Shown here piece after piece: positions 40,455 to 53,402 of a stretch of DNA of 64,000 nt (positions within the stretch are counted from its first letter, which is position 1; each line of letters starts with the position of its first letter). The stretch comes from Runella aurantiaca (GTDB taxonomy: Bacteria; Bacteroidota; Bacteroidia; Cytophagales; Spirosomataceae): the NCBI RefSeq assembly GCF_003339505.1, contig NZ_QPIW01000001.1, forward strand, positions 558,001-622,000, read 5' to 3'. A model generated the notes under the pieces. It made no database searches, was not told the DNA's origin, and saw only the letters and a list, made by a program, of their open reading frames with translations. A program made the translations under genes and the position numbers.

Positions 40455-43400
40455 ATGTCTACTTTTAAATGCTTTTTTGTGCTTGCCTTGGGGTCGATTG
40501 TGGCATCATGCCGTCCCGATTCTGATACCCTGTTTACCCGCTTAGATGCCGACGATACGGGGGTGACCTTCAATAATTTTGTGGAAGAAGACGCCGATAA
40601 CAATGTACTAGGCTACGGTTATTTCTATAATGGTGGGGGAGTGGCGGCGGGTGATTTTAACAACGACGGCCTTGTTGACCTGTATTTTACGGGAAATATG
40701 GTGGCCGATAAATTGTACCTGAATTTGACGAAAAAAGGCGAAGGTATCACTTTCGAAGACATTACCGAAGCCGCAGGAATCAAACACAGCGGGTGGAAAA
40801 CGGGCGTGTCGGTCGTTGACATAAACAACGACGGCTGGCTGGATATTTACGTTTCTCGCTCTGGGGCCGAAGACCCGAATTTGCGTCGTAATCTATTGTA
40901 TATCAATCAAGGCAAAGTCGAAAATGGGGTAAGTTTTGTTGAAAAAGCGGCTGAATATGGTCTCGATGACCCTTCATACACCACGCAGACCGCGTTTTTT
41001 GATTACGATAAAGACGGAGATTTAGACTGCTTTTTGTTGAACCATTCGGTGCAAGAATACGCGGGTTTTAGCAATTTGATTGCGCAATACCGAGAGCAAA
41101 CCGATACCCGTTACGGGAGTAAATTGATGAGAAATGACGCGGAAAAATTCGTGGATGTATCACGCGAAATGGGCTTGATTAACAACGTATTAAGCTTTGG
41201 TTTAGGGCTGAATGTGACGGATTTAAACAACGATGGATGGCTGGATTTATACGTATCTAACGACTACAACGAGAACGATTATTTATACATTAACCAGCAG
41301 GGAAAAGGCTTTAAAGAGTCTATTCGGGAAGCAATGGGACACACTTCTCTCTATTCGATGGGCACCGATGCCGCCGATGTCAACAACGACGGATGGATGG
41401 ACATTGTGACGCTGGACATGCTGCCCGCCCAAAACGAACGCATCAAACTCACAGCGGGAGATGATAATTACGATAAATACCAATCCCTTATTCGGGCGGG
41501 CTTTCACCAGCAGACGATGCGGAACATGTTGCAGTTGAATACTGGCCCTCAGTTAGGGGGAGGAGTCGGATTTTCTGAAATCGGGCAATTGGCGGGGATT
41601 TCCAATACGGATTGGAGTTGGTCGGCGCTGTTTGCAGACTTTGACAATGACGGATTCAACGACCTTTTTATCACCAATGGATACGCTCGAGATTATACCA
41701 ACATGGAGTTTTTGAAATACTCGGCAGACCTACAGACTGAAATCGGACAAACGGGTAAAAATCCTGAAACGATGGACGTAATTGCCAAAATGCCCCCCAT
41801 CAATGAGCCTAATTATATCTTCAAAAATAAAGGTTTTACGGAGCAAGGAACGTGGGCGGGTGGCTTTGACAACAAAATAAAAGAATGGGGGTTTGAGCAA
41901 CCAGGGCAATCTAACGGGGCAGTTTATGCTGATTTGGACAACGACGGAGACTTGGACTTGGTGACAAACAATGTGAGCGAAAAAGTCTTTATTTATCAAA
42001 ACAACGGACAGCAGAAAAGTCCGCAAAACTATCTTCAAGTGCTACTCAAAGCGCCCAACGAAGCCTTGAAAATCGGCGCAAAAGTACGCGTGTATTCCAA
42101 AAATTTGGCGCAGACGCAGGAGTTTCAGCCTGTTCGGGGGTTCCAGTCGGCGATGTACGTGCCGCTGCATTTTGGGCTGGGGAAAACAACAGAGATTGAT
42201 TCATTGAGCGTCACTTGGGCCGATGGAAAATCATTTTCGGTCAAAGCCCCTAAAATCAACCAACGCCTTATCACGGATTATGCAGACGCCATTTTGCCCA
42301 CTGCGGGCCTCTCTGCTTTCACCGCTCAGCGGCCACTGCTCACGCCAGTTTCGTCGTCCCTTTTTGCCCATTCGATTCCGTTGGTCAATGATTTTAAAAT
42401 TCAGACGTTGTTGCCGCAAATGCTTTCGGGAGTTGGACCCTGCATGGCCAAAGGAGACATAAACGGCGATGGCCGTGAGGATGTGTACATCGGTGGCGGA
42501 CGTGGGCAGGCAGGAGGATTGTTTGTCCAAACGACCACGGGTTTTGTCAACTCGTCACAGGTAGATTTTCAAAAAGATGCCGCGTTTGAGGATGCGAGTG
42601 CGGTATTTTTTGACGCCGACGGCGATACCGATTTAGATTTGGCGGTAGTCAGTGCGGGCTACGCCTTAACGCCCGTGGATTCGCTCCTGCAACCTCGTTT
42701 GTATTTTAATCAAAAAGGAAAATTTGTACGAGCAAAACTGTCAGACGAATTGAGCCAGTTACGCATCAACGCATCGGTCGTGGTAGCGGCAGATATTGAC
42801 GCCGATGGCGACCAAGATTTGTTCATCGGGGCGCATTGCACACCCGGCAGGTATCCCGAGGCGCAAAAGTCGGTTTTACTACAAAATGATGGCAAAGGGA
42901 ATTTTTCGGCAGTGCGTACTTTTTCACATTCGTCATTGGTAACGGGAGCGGCTTTTGCTGATGTAAATGGTGACAAAAAGCCTGATTTACTCCTTGCGGG
43001 TGAGTGGATGAAACCCACGGCGTATCTAAATCAAAACGGAAAATGGAATGAAGCTAAAGAAGCGACGAAATCGCTCACTTCTCAGCTGTCTTATGCACTC
43101 ACAAAAGCGGATTTAGACAACGATGGAGACGATGATTTTGTGATTGGAAACATGGGCCTCAATACCCAATACCACGTTACGTCGGGCGACCAGCTAAAAT
43201 TGTACTTTAACGATTTTTCAGGAAATGGCGGAATGTTGCCGTTGGTAGCGGTTACCGAGAATGGAAAAGAATACCCATATGCAGGCCGTGATGAATTGTT
43301 GGACCAAATCCCCGCCCTCAAAAAGAAATATTCTAGTTATGTGACTTACGCCAACGCCACCCTGTCTGAAATGTTGGGTGATGATTTGTTGAAGTCGGCG

Positions 43401-43772
43401 CGCCAATCTGATGCGCAAGAATTACGCACGGGAATCCTGTGGAACGAGCGTGGCCAATTCGTTTTCAAACCTTTGCCAATTGAAGCCCAATACGCTCCTG
43501 TATACGGTATTGAGGTGGTAGACATCGACAAAAATGGAAATCCAGACGTAATTTTGGGCGGCAATTTGGACCGGACCCGCGTTCGTTTGGGGAAAATTGA
43601 CGCCAGTAAAGGACAGGTGTTTCTAAACGCAGGCAACCACGATTTTCGTTATGCCAATCAGGAAAAATCAGGTTTAAACATCCAAGGAGAGGTGCGTTCT
43701 ATACGTGCCGTGGGTCCCTATTTATTGTTCGGAATTAACCACCAGTCAGTTCAAACGTATAGGTTGCCTTAA
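40455..43772 (+). CDS. VCBS/FG-GAP repeat lipoprotein with UnbV/ASPIC domain
   Basis: A 1105-residue surface protein. The N-terminus CFFVLALGSIVASCRPD has a lipobox (Cys about residue 19). Many calcium-binding FG-GAP/VCBS loops of the form D-x-N-x-D-G follow (DFNNDGLVDLYF, DINNDGWLDIYV, DYDKDGDLDCFL, DLDNDGDLDLVT, DIDADGDQDLFI). An ASPIC/UnbV domain sits in the middle (about 530-600, IGAKVRVYSK ... QPVRGFQSAMYVPLHFGLG), then a second propeller half. Such CRTAC1-like lipoproteins are often found near SusCD pairs and are thought to bind surface ligands. It lies 81 bases after the DUF5107 gene, same strand, probably one functional unit. Confidence 0.9.
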   Translation: MSTFKCFFVLALGSIVASCRPDSDTLFTRLDADDTGVTFNNFVEEDADNNVLGYGYFYNGGGVAAGDFNNDGLVDLYFTGNMVADKLYLNLTKKGEGITFEDITEAAGIKHSGWKTGVSVVDINNDGWLDIYVSRSGAEDPNLRRNLLYINQGKVENGVSFVEKAAEYGLDDPSYTTQTAFFDYDKDGDLDCFLLNHSVQEYAGFSNLIAQYREQTDTRYGSKLMRNDAEKFVDVSREMGLINNVLSFGLGLNVTDLNNDGWLDLYVSNDYNENDYLYINQQGKGFKESIREAMGHTSLYSMGTDAADVNNDGWMDIVTLDMLPAQNERIKLTAGDDNYDKYQSLIRAGFHQQTMRNMLQLNTGPQLGGGVGFSEIGQLAGISNTDWSWSALFADFDNDGFNDLFITNGYARDYTNMEFLKYSADLQTEIGQTGKNPETMDVIAKMPPINEPNYIFKNKGFTEQGTWAGGFDNKIKEWGFEQPGQSNGAVYADLDNDGDLDLVTNNVSEKVFIYQNNGQQKSPQNYLQVLLKAPNEALKIGAKVRVYSKNLAQTQEFQPVRGFQSAMYVPLHFGLGKTTEIDSLSVTWADGKSFSVKAPKINQRLITDYADAILPTAGLSAFTAQRPLLTPVSSSLFAHSIPLVNDFKIQTLLPQMLSGVGPCMAKGDINGDGREDVYIGGGRGQAGGLFVQTTTGFVNSSQVDFQKDAAFEDASAVFFDADGDTDLDLAVVSAGYALTPVDSLLQPRLYFNQKGKFVRAKLSDELSQLRINASVVVAADIDADGDQDLFIGAHCTPGRYPEAQKSVLLQNDGKGNFSAVRTFSHSSLVTGAAFADVNGDKKPDLLLAGEWMKPTAYLNQNGKWNEAKEATKSLTSQLSYALTKADLDNDGDDDFVIGNMGLNTQYHVTSGDQLKLYFNDFSGNGGMLPLVAVTENGKEYPYAGRDELLDQIPALKKKYSSYVTYANATLSEMLGDDLLKSARQSDAQELRTGILWNERGQFVFKPLPIEAQYAPVYGIEVVDIDKNGNPDVILGGNLDRTRVRLGKIDASKGQVFLNAGNHDFRYANQEKSGLNIQGEVRSIRAVGPYLLFGINHQSVQTYRLP

Positions 43773-43866
43773 ACCAGTAAAATTTAGGATTTTTGCCCAG
43801 ATTCTTGTATCTTTACGCGTTAAAAAATTGAAATATTTACAGTGGTAGCACCCTATTCGTTACTAA

Positions 43867-45846
<1,980 letters not shown>

Positions 45847-45869
45847 TTGTTAGTGTTAACAAACCGTTA

Positions 45870-45913
45870 AATTGAGCCACTCTGCCCCCGGGACGAGTGG
45901 CTCAATTGTTTTA
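45870..45913 (+). terminator. Terminator after gyrB
   Basis: Perfect 13-bp arms AATTGAGCCACTC (45870-45882) and GAGTGGCTCAATT (45895-45907) are followed by GTTTTA. The rest of the gap to 46084 is AT-rich and shows no further feature. Confidence 0.85.
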
Positions 45914-46084
45914 TAAAGTACCTTTGACCTTATTTCTTTACGTGACCCATGGGATGAATGAAAAGAGAGCTGTTTTTGCAGAAAACGCTCTTTCTGAACA
46001 ATAATCACCACGTTTACGCATTGAATAAATATATATTCCATTGGTTATCTCAGTTAATAGATTGTTTTAAATTCCGAATTTCTT

Positions 46085-48397
46085 ATGCCTAGTTCTCAGC
46101 ATTCTAACGATAATCGCAAAAGTGGTTTTTCTTCTTTGTTCTCTTTTATTCGCGACCGTAAAGAAGTGAAAGAAGGGGAAGTTCCTTACGATGGAGATCG
46201 CTTTGCCCGCTCGGCCGAACGCCTTAGCCAGACCATTGAGCAAAGCAATTTTATCAGCCGCGACCTTAGCTGGCTACAATTCAATTACCGGGTGTTGGAC
46301 CAGGCACGCAGTGCCCGTCGGACGGTATTTGAGCGGATGAAATTTCTGGCGATTTCAGATTCAAACCTGGATGAATTTTTTACCATTAGGGTGGGGAGTT
46401 TGTACAATTATCTTGACTATGGAAAAGAACGGGTGGATTATTCGGGATTAAGAGAAATACCGTTTCGGAAAGCACTATTTTCGGCCATTCACAAGTTTAC
46501 ACAGGAACAGGACGAGGTTTTTGAAAACGATTTATTACCCCTTTTTGGAGAACAAAAATTAAAAATAGGACGGTGGGATGATTTGGAAGCGCCTGAGCAG
46601 GAAGAAGTTGGGAAGTACTTTGACCGTACGATTTATCCGATGCTTACGCCCATGCTGTTTGACTATACGCATACTTTTCCCATTCTGTTGGCCAAAACCC
46701 TGATTTTCGCCGTCGTAACTCGGGCTACCGAATCGGTGAAGGAAGATGAAGAAAATCGTAAAATTTCATTTGTTCAGATTCCCGCCAATTTAAAACGTTT
46801 GTACACGATTGAACGAAAAAATGGGGAAACGGTATTTATTCCCATTGAAGAAATCATGCGGCATGAGTTGCGGAAACTGTACCGTAATGTCGAGATTTTG
46901 GACATGCATTTATTCAGAATCGTGCGAAACGGTGATTTTTCCATTGATGATAACGATGACGTTGAAACTGACTTTTTGGACGAAGTAAAGCAAAAGCTCA
47001 AAACGCGTCGGTTGGGGCGAGTGGTACGTATGGAAGTAGAGCCAAATATCTCAGAATGGCTGCTCAATTTATTGAAAAAACGTTGGGAAATAGATGATTA
47101 TAACGTTTTTACCTGCCGACATCTCTTGGATTTTACTTGTTTGTGGCAAATAATCAAACACCCAGAGTTTGCCGAATTGGTTCCAACCCCGCCCGCACCC
47201 GTACCGCCTTTGGGGGTAACTCGCGAAGAGATGGAGGATATTTTTGAAACCATCAAAGAAGGGGATATACTTCTGCACCACCCTTACAATAATTTTGAGC
47301 CCGTATTAGAGCTTTTGGAAGAAGCCGCTGACGACCCCAAAGTGTTGGCGATTAAATTGACCATTTATCGTTTGGCCAAAAAATCACGCATCACGGAGGC
47401 ATTGCTTAAAGCGGCCGAAAACGGCAAACACGTCTCGGTGCTTTTTGAGGTGAAAGCCCGCTTTGACGAAGAAAATAACATGCGAGAAGCCCAGCGCCTG
47501 CAAAAAGCGGGGTGCTTCGTTATTTACGGAATCAGCCGTTTCAAAACCCATACCAAACTGCTCCAAATTGTACGGGCCGAAGAACAGGGCGTCATTAGTT
47601 ATTCACACTTGGCCAGTGGAAATTACAACGAAGAAACGGCCAAGCTATATACGGATATTGGACTTCTGACCTGCGATGAAGTCTACAACCGCGACATCAC
47701 CGAGTTTTTTAACGTCATCACGGGACATTCTTTGCCCAATGATTACCAATATTTACTCACCGCTCCGCGCGACATGCGCAAGCAAATCATCAAGTTGATT
47801 CAGCAAGAAGCTACCAATGCCGCCAACGGTTTAGCGAGTGGTATTTGCTTTAAAATCAATTCGTTGGAAGATAAAACAACCATTGAAGAACTTTACAAAG
47901 CCTCACAGGCAGGAGTGCCAATTCGGCTGATTGTACGGGGCATTTGTTGTCTTCGTCCGGGGCGGCAGGGGTTGAGTGAAAACATTACGGTGCGTTCTAT
48001 CGTGGGTGATTTTCTGGAACACACCCGGATTTTTTATTTCCATAATAACGGAAACCCCAAGATATACGGAGGCAGTGCCGACGCCATGGTGCGCTCCTTT
48101 GACCGCCGGATTGAATCCATGTTTGCCTTTGTTAATCCCCGCGTGAAGCAGCAGGCAATCAATATTTTAGACTACAATCTTCGTGATAATGTCAATTCGT
48201 ACGAGCTATTGGAGGATGGGCATTACGTAAAATGCGCCGAAAAGGGGAACGAAGAATCGTTTGATATTCATAAAGAATTCTTTCACGTAACGTTGGAAGA
48301 AGTAATGAAAGCGAAGCTTTTTGCCGAAGCTAAGGCCGAATCAACCGAAAGTTCGACGGTCGAACCAACCATAACCCTTTCTGAATCAGAAGTATGA
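46085..48397 (+). CDS. ppk1: Polyphosphate kinase 1
   Basis: PPK1 reversibly polymerises the terminal phosphate of ATP into polyphosphate at the inner membrane. The 770-residue protein has the usual N-terminal signature [20 protein letters not shown] (about 57-76), [15 protein letters not shown], the ATP-binding and catalytic core [20 protein letters not shown], and [15 protein letters not shown] with the phosphorylated His489. The C-terminal core has [12 protein letters not shown] and [19 protein letters not shown]. It is slightly longer than the E. coli enzyme because of an N-terminal extension of about 55 residues. Its stop overlaps the next start (ATGA, 48394-48397). Confidence 0.95.
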   Translation: MPSSQHSNDNRKSGFSSLFSFIRDRKEVKEGEVPYDGDRFARSAERLSQTIEQSNFISRDLSWLQFNYRVLDQARSARRTVFERMKFLAISDSNLDEFFTIRVGSLYNYLDYGKERVDYSGLREIPFRKALFSAIHKFTQEQDEVFENDLLPLFGEQKLKIGRWDDLEAPEQEEVGKYFDRTIYPMLTPMLFDYTHTFPILLAKTLIFAVVTRATESVKEDEENRKISFVQIPANLKRLYTIERKNGETVFIPIEEIMRHELRKLYRNVEILDMHLFRIVRNGDFSIDDNDDVETDFLDEVKQKLKTRRLGRVVRMEVEPNISEWLLNLLKKRWEIDDYNVFTCRHLLDFTCLWQIIKHPEFAELVPTPPAPVPPLGVTREEMEDIFETIKEGDILLHHPYNNFEPVLELLEEAADDPKVLAIKLTIYRLAKKSRITEALLKAAENGKHVSVLFEVKARFDEENNMREAQRLQKAGCFVIYGISRFKTHTKLLQIVRAEEQGVISYSHLASGNYNEETAKLYTDIGLLTCDEVYNRDITEFFNVITGHSLPNDYQYLLTAPRDMRKQIIKLIQQEATNAANGLASGICFKINSLEDKTTIEELYKASQAGVPIRLIVRGICCLRPGRQGLSENITVRSIVGDFLEHTRIFYFHNNGNPKIYGGSADAMVRSFDRRIESMFAFVNPRVKQQAINILDYNLRDNVNSYELLEDGHYVKCAEKGNEESFDIHKEFFHVTLEEVMKAKLFAEAKAESTESSTVEPTITLSESEV

Positions 48398-49650
48398 GAG
48401 TTGTTTTAGTCTCGTTATTTTTCGTCTTATTTGGGATTTGTTTTTTGCAGCCAATTCAAGCCCAAACGGAGAAGAAAAAAGCGATTTTTGTTATCGTCGA
48501 TGGAATTGCGGCGGATGTCATTGAAAAGTCAAAGTTGCCAAATCTGACGTCTATTGCCAAAACGGGAGGCTATACGCGAGCGTACGTAGGCGGCAAAAAA
48601 AATACCTATTCTCAAACTCCCACCATCTCGGCGGTGGGGTACAATAGCCTGTTGACGGGAACGTGGGTAAACAAACACAACGTGTGGGACAATAACATCA
48701 AAGACCCTAATTATCATTATTGGACTATTTTTCGGTTTTTTGAAGCGCAGTATCCTCACAAGAAAACAGCCGTTTTTTCAACTTGGCTCGACAATCGCAC
48801 AAAACTAATTGGGGAAGGGTTGCCCCAAACCAACCAATTGCAACTAGACTATTTCTTTGACGGATTTGAATTGGATACGCTTCATTTTCCGCACGATAAA
48901 GAAGCCGAATACATCCATCAAATTGACGAAAAAGTGGTTGACGAAGCCACCCTATACCTCCAAAACGAAGCTCCTGACCTTTCGTGGGTTTACTTGGAGT
49001 ATACCGACGACATGGGGCATAAATTCGGTGACAGCGACCGTTTTACCAACGCCGTTCGGCTAATGGACAACCAGATGGGGCGTTTGTGGAAGGCCATTCA
49101 GTACCGTGAGCAGAATTTTGGGGAAGAATGGCAACTGTTTATCACCACCGACCACGGACGCGACGCCGCAAGCGGCAAAAACCACGGAGGACAGTCGGAC
49201 CGGGAGCGGAGCACTTGGATTGTGACCAATGCCAAAGACCTTAATGCATATTTTCAGGGAAAAACGGGAGCCGAAACGCTGCCTGCCGTGGTGGATATTA
49301 TGCCATCTATTGCCCGGCATTTGGGCGTTTCGATTCCTAAAATACAGGCATTTGAAGTGGACGGAACCCCTCTGACGGGCAAACTGTCGCTCGTAAATTC
49401 AACCTTGAAAAGAGAGGGAAATCAGTTGGAGTTGACGTGGAAAACGGTAGAAAAGGAAGGATCCGTAAAAATATGGTTAACCACCACCAACGAATTTGAG
49501 CAAGGTAAGAAAGACCGCTATTTGCTCATGGACGAAGTGCCCGTCGTCAACGAAAAAGCCGTGATAGATATAACAAAAATTCCTTCAAAGTTTTATAAGA
49601 TTGTATTGGAAGCAAAATACAATGTACAAAATAAGTGGTTGGTGGAATAA
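48394..49650 (+). CDS. Alkaline-phosphatase-superfamily phosphodiesterase
   Basis: An exported 418-residue enzyme of the nucleotide pyrophosphatase/phosphodiesterase group. A signal peptide (1-24, ending PIQAQ) is followed by [20 protein letters not shown] with the first metal Asp, a Thr/Ser-bearing segment [20 protein letters not shown] at the nucleophile position, [18 protein letters not shown] and [20 protein letters not shown] with the remaining metal ligands. It probably cleaves phosphodiester or phosphomonoester bonds in the periplasm. It overlaps ppk1 by four bases, so both are translated from one message; a joint role in phosphate handling is inference. Confidence 0.88.
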   Translation: MRVVLVSLFFVLFGICFLQPIQAQTEKKKAIFVIVDGIAADVIEKSKLPNLTSIAKTGGYTRAYVGGKKNTYSQTPTISAVGYNSLLTGTWVNKHNVWDNNIKDPNYHYWTIFRFFEAQYPHKKTAVFSTWLDNRTKLIGEGLPQTNQLQLDYFFDGFELDTLHFPHDKEAEYIHQIDEKVVDEATLYLQNEAPDLSWVYLEYTDDMGHKFGDSDRFTNAVRLMDNQMGRLWKAIQYREQNFGEEWQLFITTDHGRDAASGKNHGGQSDRERSTWIVTNAKDLNAYFQGKTGAETLPAVVDIMPSIARHLGVSIPKIQAFEVDGTPLTGKLSLVNSTLKREGNQLELTWKTVEKEGSVKIWLTTTNEFEQGKKDRYLLMDEVPVVNEKAVIDITKIPSKFYKIVLEAKYNVQNKWLVE

Positions 49651-49746
49651 ATAGACCATTCCAACCTTTGGCTTGATGTCAGCGTCATGGTTTTGGCAGC
49701 CTTTTCTTTTGCTGTCTGTACTATTTAAGCAGAATGCGTTGACACA

Positions 49747-50229
49747 ATGAAAAAAATAATTTTGTTCGGACTGGTGGCTTTGATTAATATTCGTTGCCAA
49801 TCCACTTCAGATGCCTTACTGGCCCCAGAGGCGGCGGGATGTATTTCTGATCAGCCGATTTTAACTGGCAAATGGACGATGACGGAGTTCCGTTATTTTG
49901 GGGGCTGTTGTCCCGTTATTGCCGATTCTTCTTGGAAAAAAGCCCCTGAAAATTCGTATTTATTGGAGTTTACGGGTGATGGTCAGCTAAAAGTGACAAA
50001 TAATCTTTCGGGAACCAACGGCGTAGCGCCAGCATTACCCGCCCGATTAATGACAGATTTTAAGTTTGACGGAAAAGAGATTTCGTTGGGGGAGCAAGTT
50101 CTTGGCGGGGTGGCTTGGGAAAACAAAACGCGGGTGGTAAAATTAACCACTAAAGAATTGATACTGGGGATAATCGTGGGCAAAGAAGGTGAAACCAATG
50201 AGCGAAAGTTTGTGAGAATTTGCCAATAA
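49747..50229 (+). CDS. Small lipoprotein, function unknown
   Basis: A 160-residue lipoprotein-like protein. The N-terminus MKKIILFGLVALINIRCQST has a lipobox ending at Cys17. The body resembles lipocalin-like or META-like small lipoproteins: LTGKWTMTEFRYFGGCCPVI, YLLEFTGDGQLKVTNNLSG and a strand-rich end with VVKLTTKELILGIIV. Two adjacent cysteines (GGCCP) and one near the C-terminus could form disulphides. It stands alone between the phosphodiesterase and aconitase genes. Family assignment is not certain. Confidence 0.7.
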   Translation: MKKIILFGLVALINIRCQSTSDALLAPEAAGCISDQPILTGKWTMTEFRYFGGCCPVIADSSWKKAPENSYLLEFTGDGQLKVTNNLSGTNGVAPALPARLMTDFKFDGKEISLGEQVLGGVAWENKTRVVKLTTKELILGIIVGKEGETNERKFVRICQ

Positions 50230-50327
50230 AAAACGATTGTATATGGATTGATGTTGGTTATTATAGACAGCAGGGTAGAACAACGATTGAAAAACAAGTA
50301 AAACCCGATTCTTAGGTGCTTCCTTAG

Positions 50328-50349
50328 GTTGTAGAAGGTTTTCTACAAC
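50328..50349. promoter_or_regulatory. Short dyad upstream of the aconitase gene
   Basis: GTTGTAGAA (50328-50336) and TTCTACAAC (50341-50349) are perfect 9-bp arms with loop GGTT, about 80 bases before the aconitase ATG. It could be an operator or a leader hairpin. The surrounding 50230-50430 has no other clear feature. Confidence 0.4.
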
Positions 50350-50430
50350 TATTTAGCAAGATTTTTAGGGTATTTTGCTTTACAGTTTGTAGTTTTATGC
50401 CTGTAAATTAACTCATCAATTTCATATACT

Positions 50431-52704
50431 ATGGCATTATTTGATTTAGATATGATGCAAAGCCTCTATGCTAAGCTCGGCGAACGAGTAGAGGCTGCTC
50501 GTAAAGTGGTAGGCCGTCCGCTTACGTATACAGAAAAAATTCTGTATGCTCACCTTACGCAAGGAGACGCAACCACCGTTTATGAGCGTGGAAAATCATA
50601 CGTTGATTTTGGTCCCGACCGCGTAGCTATGCAGGATGCAACGGCTCAAATGGCGTTGTTGCAGTTTATGCAGGCGGGTCGTCCTAAAGTAGCGGTTCCT
50701 TCAACCGTACACTGTGACCACTTAATTACGGCCCAGGTTGGTTCGTCGGAAGATTTGAGTAAAGCAGTGGTTGAAAATCAGGAAGTATACGATTTCCTTT
50801 CTTCTGTTTCCAATAAATACGGCATTGGCTTCTGGAAACCCGGAGCGGGTATCATTCACCAAGTGGTGCTTGAAAACTACGCTTTTCCGGGCGGTATGAT
50901 GATCGGAACCGACTCACACACCGTAAACGCGGGTGGATTGGGAATGATTGCCATTGGAGTGGGTGGCGCAGACGCTTGCGACGTAATGGCTGGCTTGCCG
51001 TGGGAGCTTAAATTTCCTAAATTAATCGGCGTAAAACTAACGGGTAAATTGAGCGGCTGGACGTCGCCAAAAGACGTAATCCTGAAAGTAGCGGGTATTC
51101 TGACCGTTAAAGGTGGAACAGGTGCTATTGTGGAATATTTTGGCGAAGGAGCTACTTCGATGTCATGTACTGGTAAAGGAACGATCTGTAACATGGGTGC
51201 TGAAATCGGAGCCACGACTTCCACCTTTGCGTACGACGAGTCGATGGAGCGTTACTTGCGTTCAACGGGGCGTGATGCCGTAGCCGACATTGCCAATACG
51301 GTGAAAGAACACCTTACGGCAGATGCTGGAGTATACGCTGAACCCGAAAAATATTTTGACCAAGTTATTGAAATCAACCTCAGCGAACTGGAGCCGCATT
51401 TGAATGGACCCTTTACGCCTGACTTGGCAACGCCGATTTCAAAAATGAAAGAAGCGGCTTTGGCCAACGGTTGGCCAACCAAAATTGAGGTAGGTTTGAT
51501 TGGTTCATGCACCAACTCTTCGTACGAAGACATTGCTCGTTCGGCTTCATTGGCGCGTCAGGTAGCGGCCAAACACCTTAAAACCAAAGCTGAATTTACC
51601 ATCACTCCCGGCTCTGAGCAAGTGCGCTACACGGTAGAAAGAGATGGCTTCTTGGCCACTTTTGACGAAATTGGCGGTAAAGTATTTGCCAATGCCTGCG
51701 GTCCCTGCATCGGGATGTGGGCGCGGGTGGGTGCCGAAAAGCAAGAACGCAACACCATCGTTCACTCGTTCAACCGTAACTTCGCCAAACGTGCCGACGG
51801 AAATCCAAATACCCTGGCATTCGTAGGTTCGCCTGAATTGGTGACGGCCTTGGCCATTGCGGGTGATTTGACGTTTAACCCCCTGACTGATACCCTCATC
51901 AACGAATTGGGAGAAGAAGTAAGACTCGACGACCCAAGCGGAGACGAATTGCCACCACGTGGTTTTGACGTAGAAGATGCTGGCTACCAAGCCCCTGCCG
52001 AAGACGGTAGCGGTATTTCAGTAGCAGTTTCGCCGACATCGAATCGTCTTCAATTGCTTGACCCGTTTGCAGCTTGGGAAGGTACCGACCTCAAAGGTTT
52101 GAAAGTGTTGATTAAGGCCAAAGGAAAGTGTACTACTGACCACATTTCGATGGCTGGTCCGTGGTTGAAGTACCGCGGTCACTTAGATAATATTTCAAAT
52201 AACCTTCTGATTGGAGCCGTAAACTTCTTTAACGAGAAAACGGATAACGTTAAAAACCAATTGACGGGTGAGTATGGCCCAGTACCCGCTACCCAACGCG
52301 CCTATAAAGCAGCAGGCATCGGTTCAATCGTGGTTGGTGATGAAAACTACGGCGAAGGCTCTTCACGTGAGCACGCGGCCATGGAGCCTCGTCACTTGGG
52401 AGTACGTGCGGTATTGGTAAAATCGTTTGCCCGTATCCACGAAACCAACCTGAAAAAACAAGGAATGTTGGGGTTGACTTTTGCTGATAAGTCTGATTAT
52501 GACAAAATCCAAGAAGATGACAGCGTTGATATTTTAGGATTGACAGATTTCGCTCCTGGAAAGCCGTTGACGTTGGTATTCAACCACGCCGATGGAACCA
52601 AGGACGAAGTAGTGGTCAATCATACCTACAACGAGCAACAAATCGAGTGGTTTAAAGCAGGTGCTGCATTGAATATCATTCGTGCACAAGTAGCTGGTAA
52701 CTAA
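50431..52704 (+). CDS. acn: Aconitate hydratase
   Basis: A TCA-cycle aconitase of 757 residues, converting citrate to isocitrate with a [4Fe-4S] cluster. The cluster ligands are visible as Cys360 in [14 protein letters not shown] and Cys423/Cys426 in CGPCIGMW. Substrate-binding segments include [35 protein letters not shown] and [20 protein letters not shown]. The length and the wording fit the mitochondrial-type aconitase of Bacteroidota rather than the 890-residue AcnA or AcnB. It stands alone, with a strong terminator behind it. Its presence, with cytochrome c proteins, supports a respiratory lifestyle. Confidence 0.95.
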   Translation: MALFDLDMMQSLYAKLGERVEAARKVVGRPLTYTEKILYAHLTQGDATTVYERGKSYVDFGPDRVAMQDATAQMALLQFMQAGRPKVAVPSTVHCDHLITAQVGSSEDLSKAVVENQEVYDFLSSVSNKYGIGFWKPGAGIIHQVVLENYAFPGGMMIGTDSHTVNAGGLGMIAIGVGGADACDVMAGLPWELKFPKLIGVKLTGKLSGWTSPKDVILKVAGILTVKGGTGAIVEYFGEGATSMSCTGKGTICNMGAEIGATTSTFAYDESMERYLRSTGRDAVADIANTVKEHLTADAGVYAEPEKYFDQVIEINLSELEPHLNGPFTPDLATPISKMKEAALANGWPTKIEVGLIGSCTNSSYEDIARSASLARQVAAKHLKTKAEFTITPGSEQVRYTVERDGFLATFDEIGGKVFANACGPCIGMWARVGAEKQERNTIVHSFNRNFAKRADGNPNTLAFVGSPELVTALAIAGDLTFNPLTDTLINELGEEVRLDDPSGDELPPRGFDVEDAGYQAPAEDGSGISVAVSPTSNRLQLLDPFAAWEGTDLKGLKVLIKAKGKCTTDHISMAGPWLKYRGHLDNISNNLLIGAVNFFNEKTDNVKNQLTGEYGPVPATQRAYKAAGIGSIVVGDENYGEGSSREHAAMEPRHLGVRAVLVKSFARIHETNLKKQGMLGLTFADKSDYDKIQEDDSVDILGLTDFAPGKPLTLVFNHADGTKDEVVVNHTYNEQQIEWFKAGAALNIIRAQVAGN

Positions 52705-52730
52705 TTCGTTAATCGAAGATAAACCATTGG

Positions 52731-52762
52731 ATAAGCGGGGCAAATGCCCCGCTTATTTTTTT
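52731..52762 (+). terminator. Terminator after the aconitase gene
   Basis: Perfect 11-bp arms ATAAGCGGGGC (52731-52741) and GCCCCGCTTAT (52746-52756), loop AAAT, then T to 52762. Confidence 0.94.
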
Positions 52763-52785
52763 GTTAGTTGGTGAAGTGACGAAAT

Positions 52786-52814
52786 AAAAAAAGCTGCCTC
52801 TCGGCAGCTTTTTT
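52786..52814. terminator. Bidirectional terminator before the CHRD gene end
   Basis: AAAAAAGCTGCC and GGCAGCTTTTTT flank a TCTC loop, so each strand ends the stem with a U-run. It serves the CHRD gene on the minus strand and backs up the aconitase terminator on the plus strand. Confidence 0.9.
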
Positions 52815-52845
52815 GTGAAAAGTCGTTTAAGTCTTTTCTGAAATG

Positions 52846-53322
52846 TTATTGACGGCTTGCCTTCCAGGCTACAAAGTCAGACATATTTACCTGACCGCGA
52901 ATTTCTCCGCCTTTGTTAGCAACCGTGTGAAGATTTGCGTAAAATAGACCTGAGAAAAGCAGGTTTTCCTGTTGTTGGTTTAATCCCTCCCATCTACCAG
53001 AAATAGGTGATGTGGTTACTGCGCTAAAAGTATGGATAACGCCACCAGTTTCCCAACTGTTTCCGCTGTGGAAGTGACCAGCAGTCGGGGTAAGGCCAGA
53101 ATACGTAATGGTATAAGTAAGGGTTTTGGTTTCTTTGTTGTAAATCCCTTCCATCCTTCCTGTAGCACTGCTTGTAACAGGGGGAACCTCATTAGCACCG
53201 GTCAACGTCGCTTCAAATTTAACTTCAGGATTTGTGTGTGGACCTTCGTCTTTACAGCCAACCATAACGCCTACCGTGAACAGGGCGAAAAAAACGGGTA
53301 AAGCTTGCGTCAATCTCTTCAT
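52846..53322 (-). CDS. CHRD-domain lipoprotein
   Basis: A 158-residue lipoprotein. The signal (MKRLTQALPVFFALFTVGVM, then VGCKD) has a lipobox Cys at about 23. The rest is one CHRD domain with FEATLTGANEVPPVTSSATG, YTITYSGLTPTAGHFHSG and LHTVANKGGEIRGQV, the pattern shared with chordin and many bacterial surface proteins. Function is unknown; calcium or partner binding has been suggested for the family. It has a well-formed promoter upstream (53351-53382) and is probably a single-gene unit. Confidence 0.92.
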   Translation of the reverse strand: MKRLTQALPVFFALFTVGVMVGCKDEGPHTNPEVKFEATLTGANEVPPVTSSATGRMEGIYNKETKTLTYTITYSGLTPTAGHFHSGNSWETGGVIHTFSAVTTSPISGRWEGLNQQQENLLFSGLFYANLHTVANKGGEIRGQVNMSDFVAWKASRQ

Positions 53323-53350
53323 GGAATTTGCTGATTTGTTTGTTTAATTG

Positions 53351-53382
53351 CAATAATATAGGTTTATCTCAGAATATACAAA
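53351..53382 (-). promoter_or_regulatory. Promoter of the CHRD gene
   Basis: On the minus strand TTTG (53382-53379) is followed after exactly 20 bases by TATTATTG (53358-53351), seven of eight matches to TAnnTTTG. The predicted leader is about 24 bases. Confidence 0.55.
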
Positions 53383-53402
53383 AATTTGTGCATAAAAATC
53401 CT

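Noticed and set aside
40455-43772. VCBS protein as a phage tail or toxin
   Set aside because: The lipobox, FG-GAP loops and ASPIC domain fit the SusCD-associated surface lipoproteins; no phage or toxin domain is visible.
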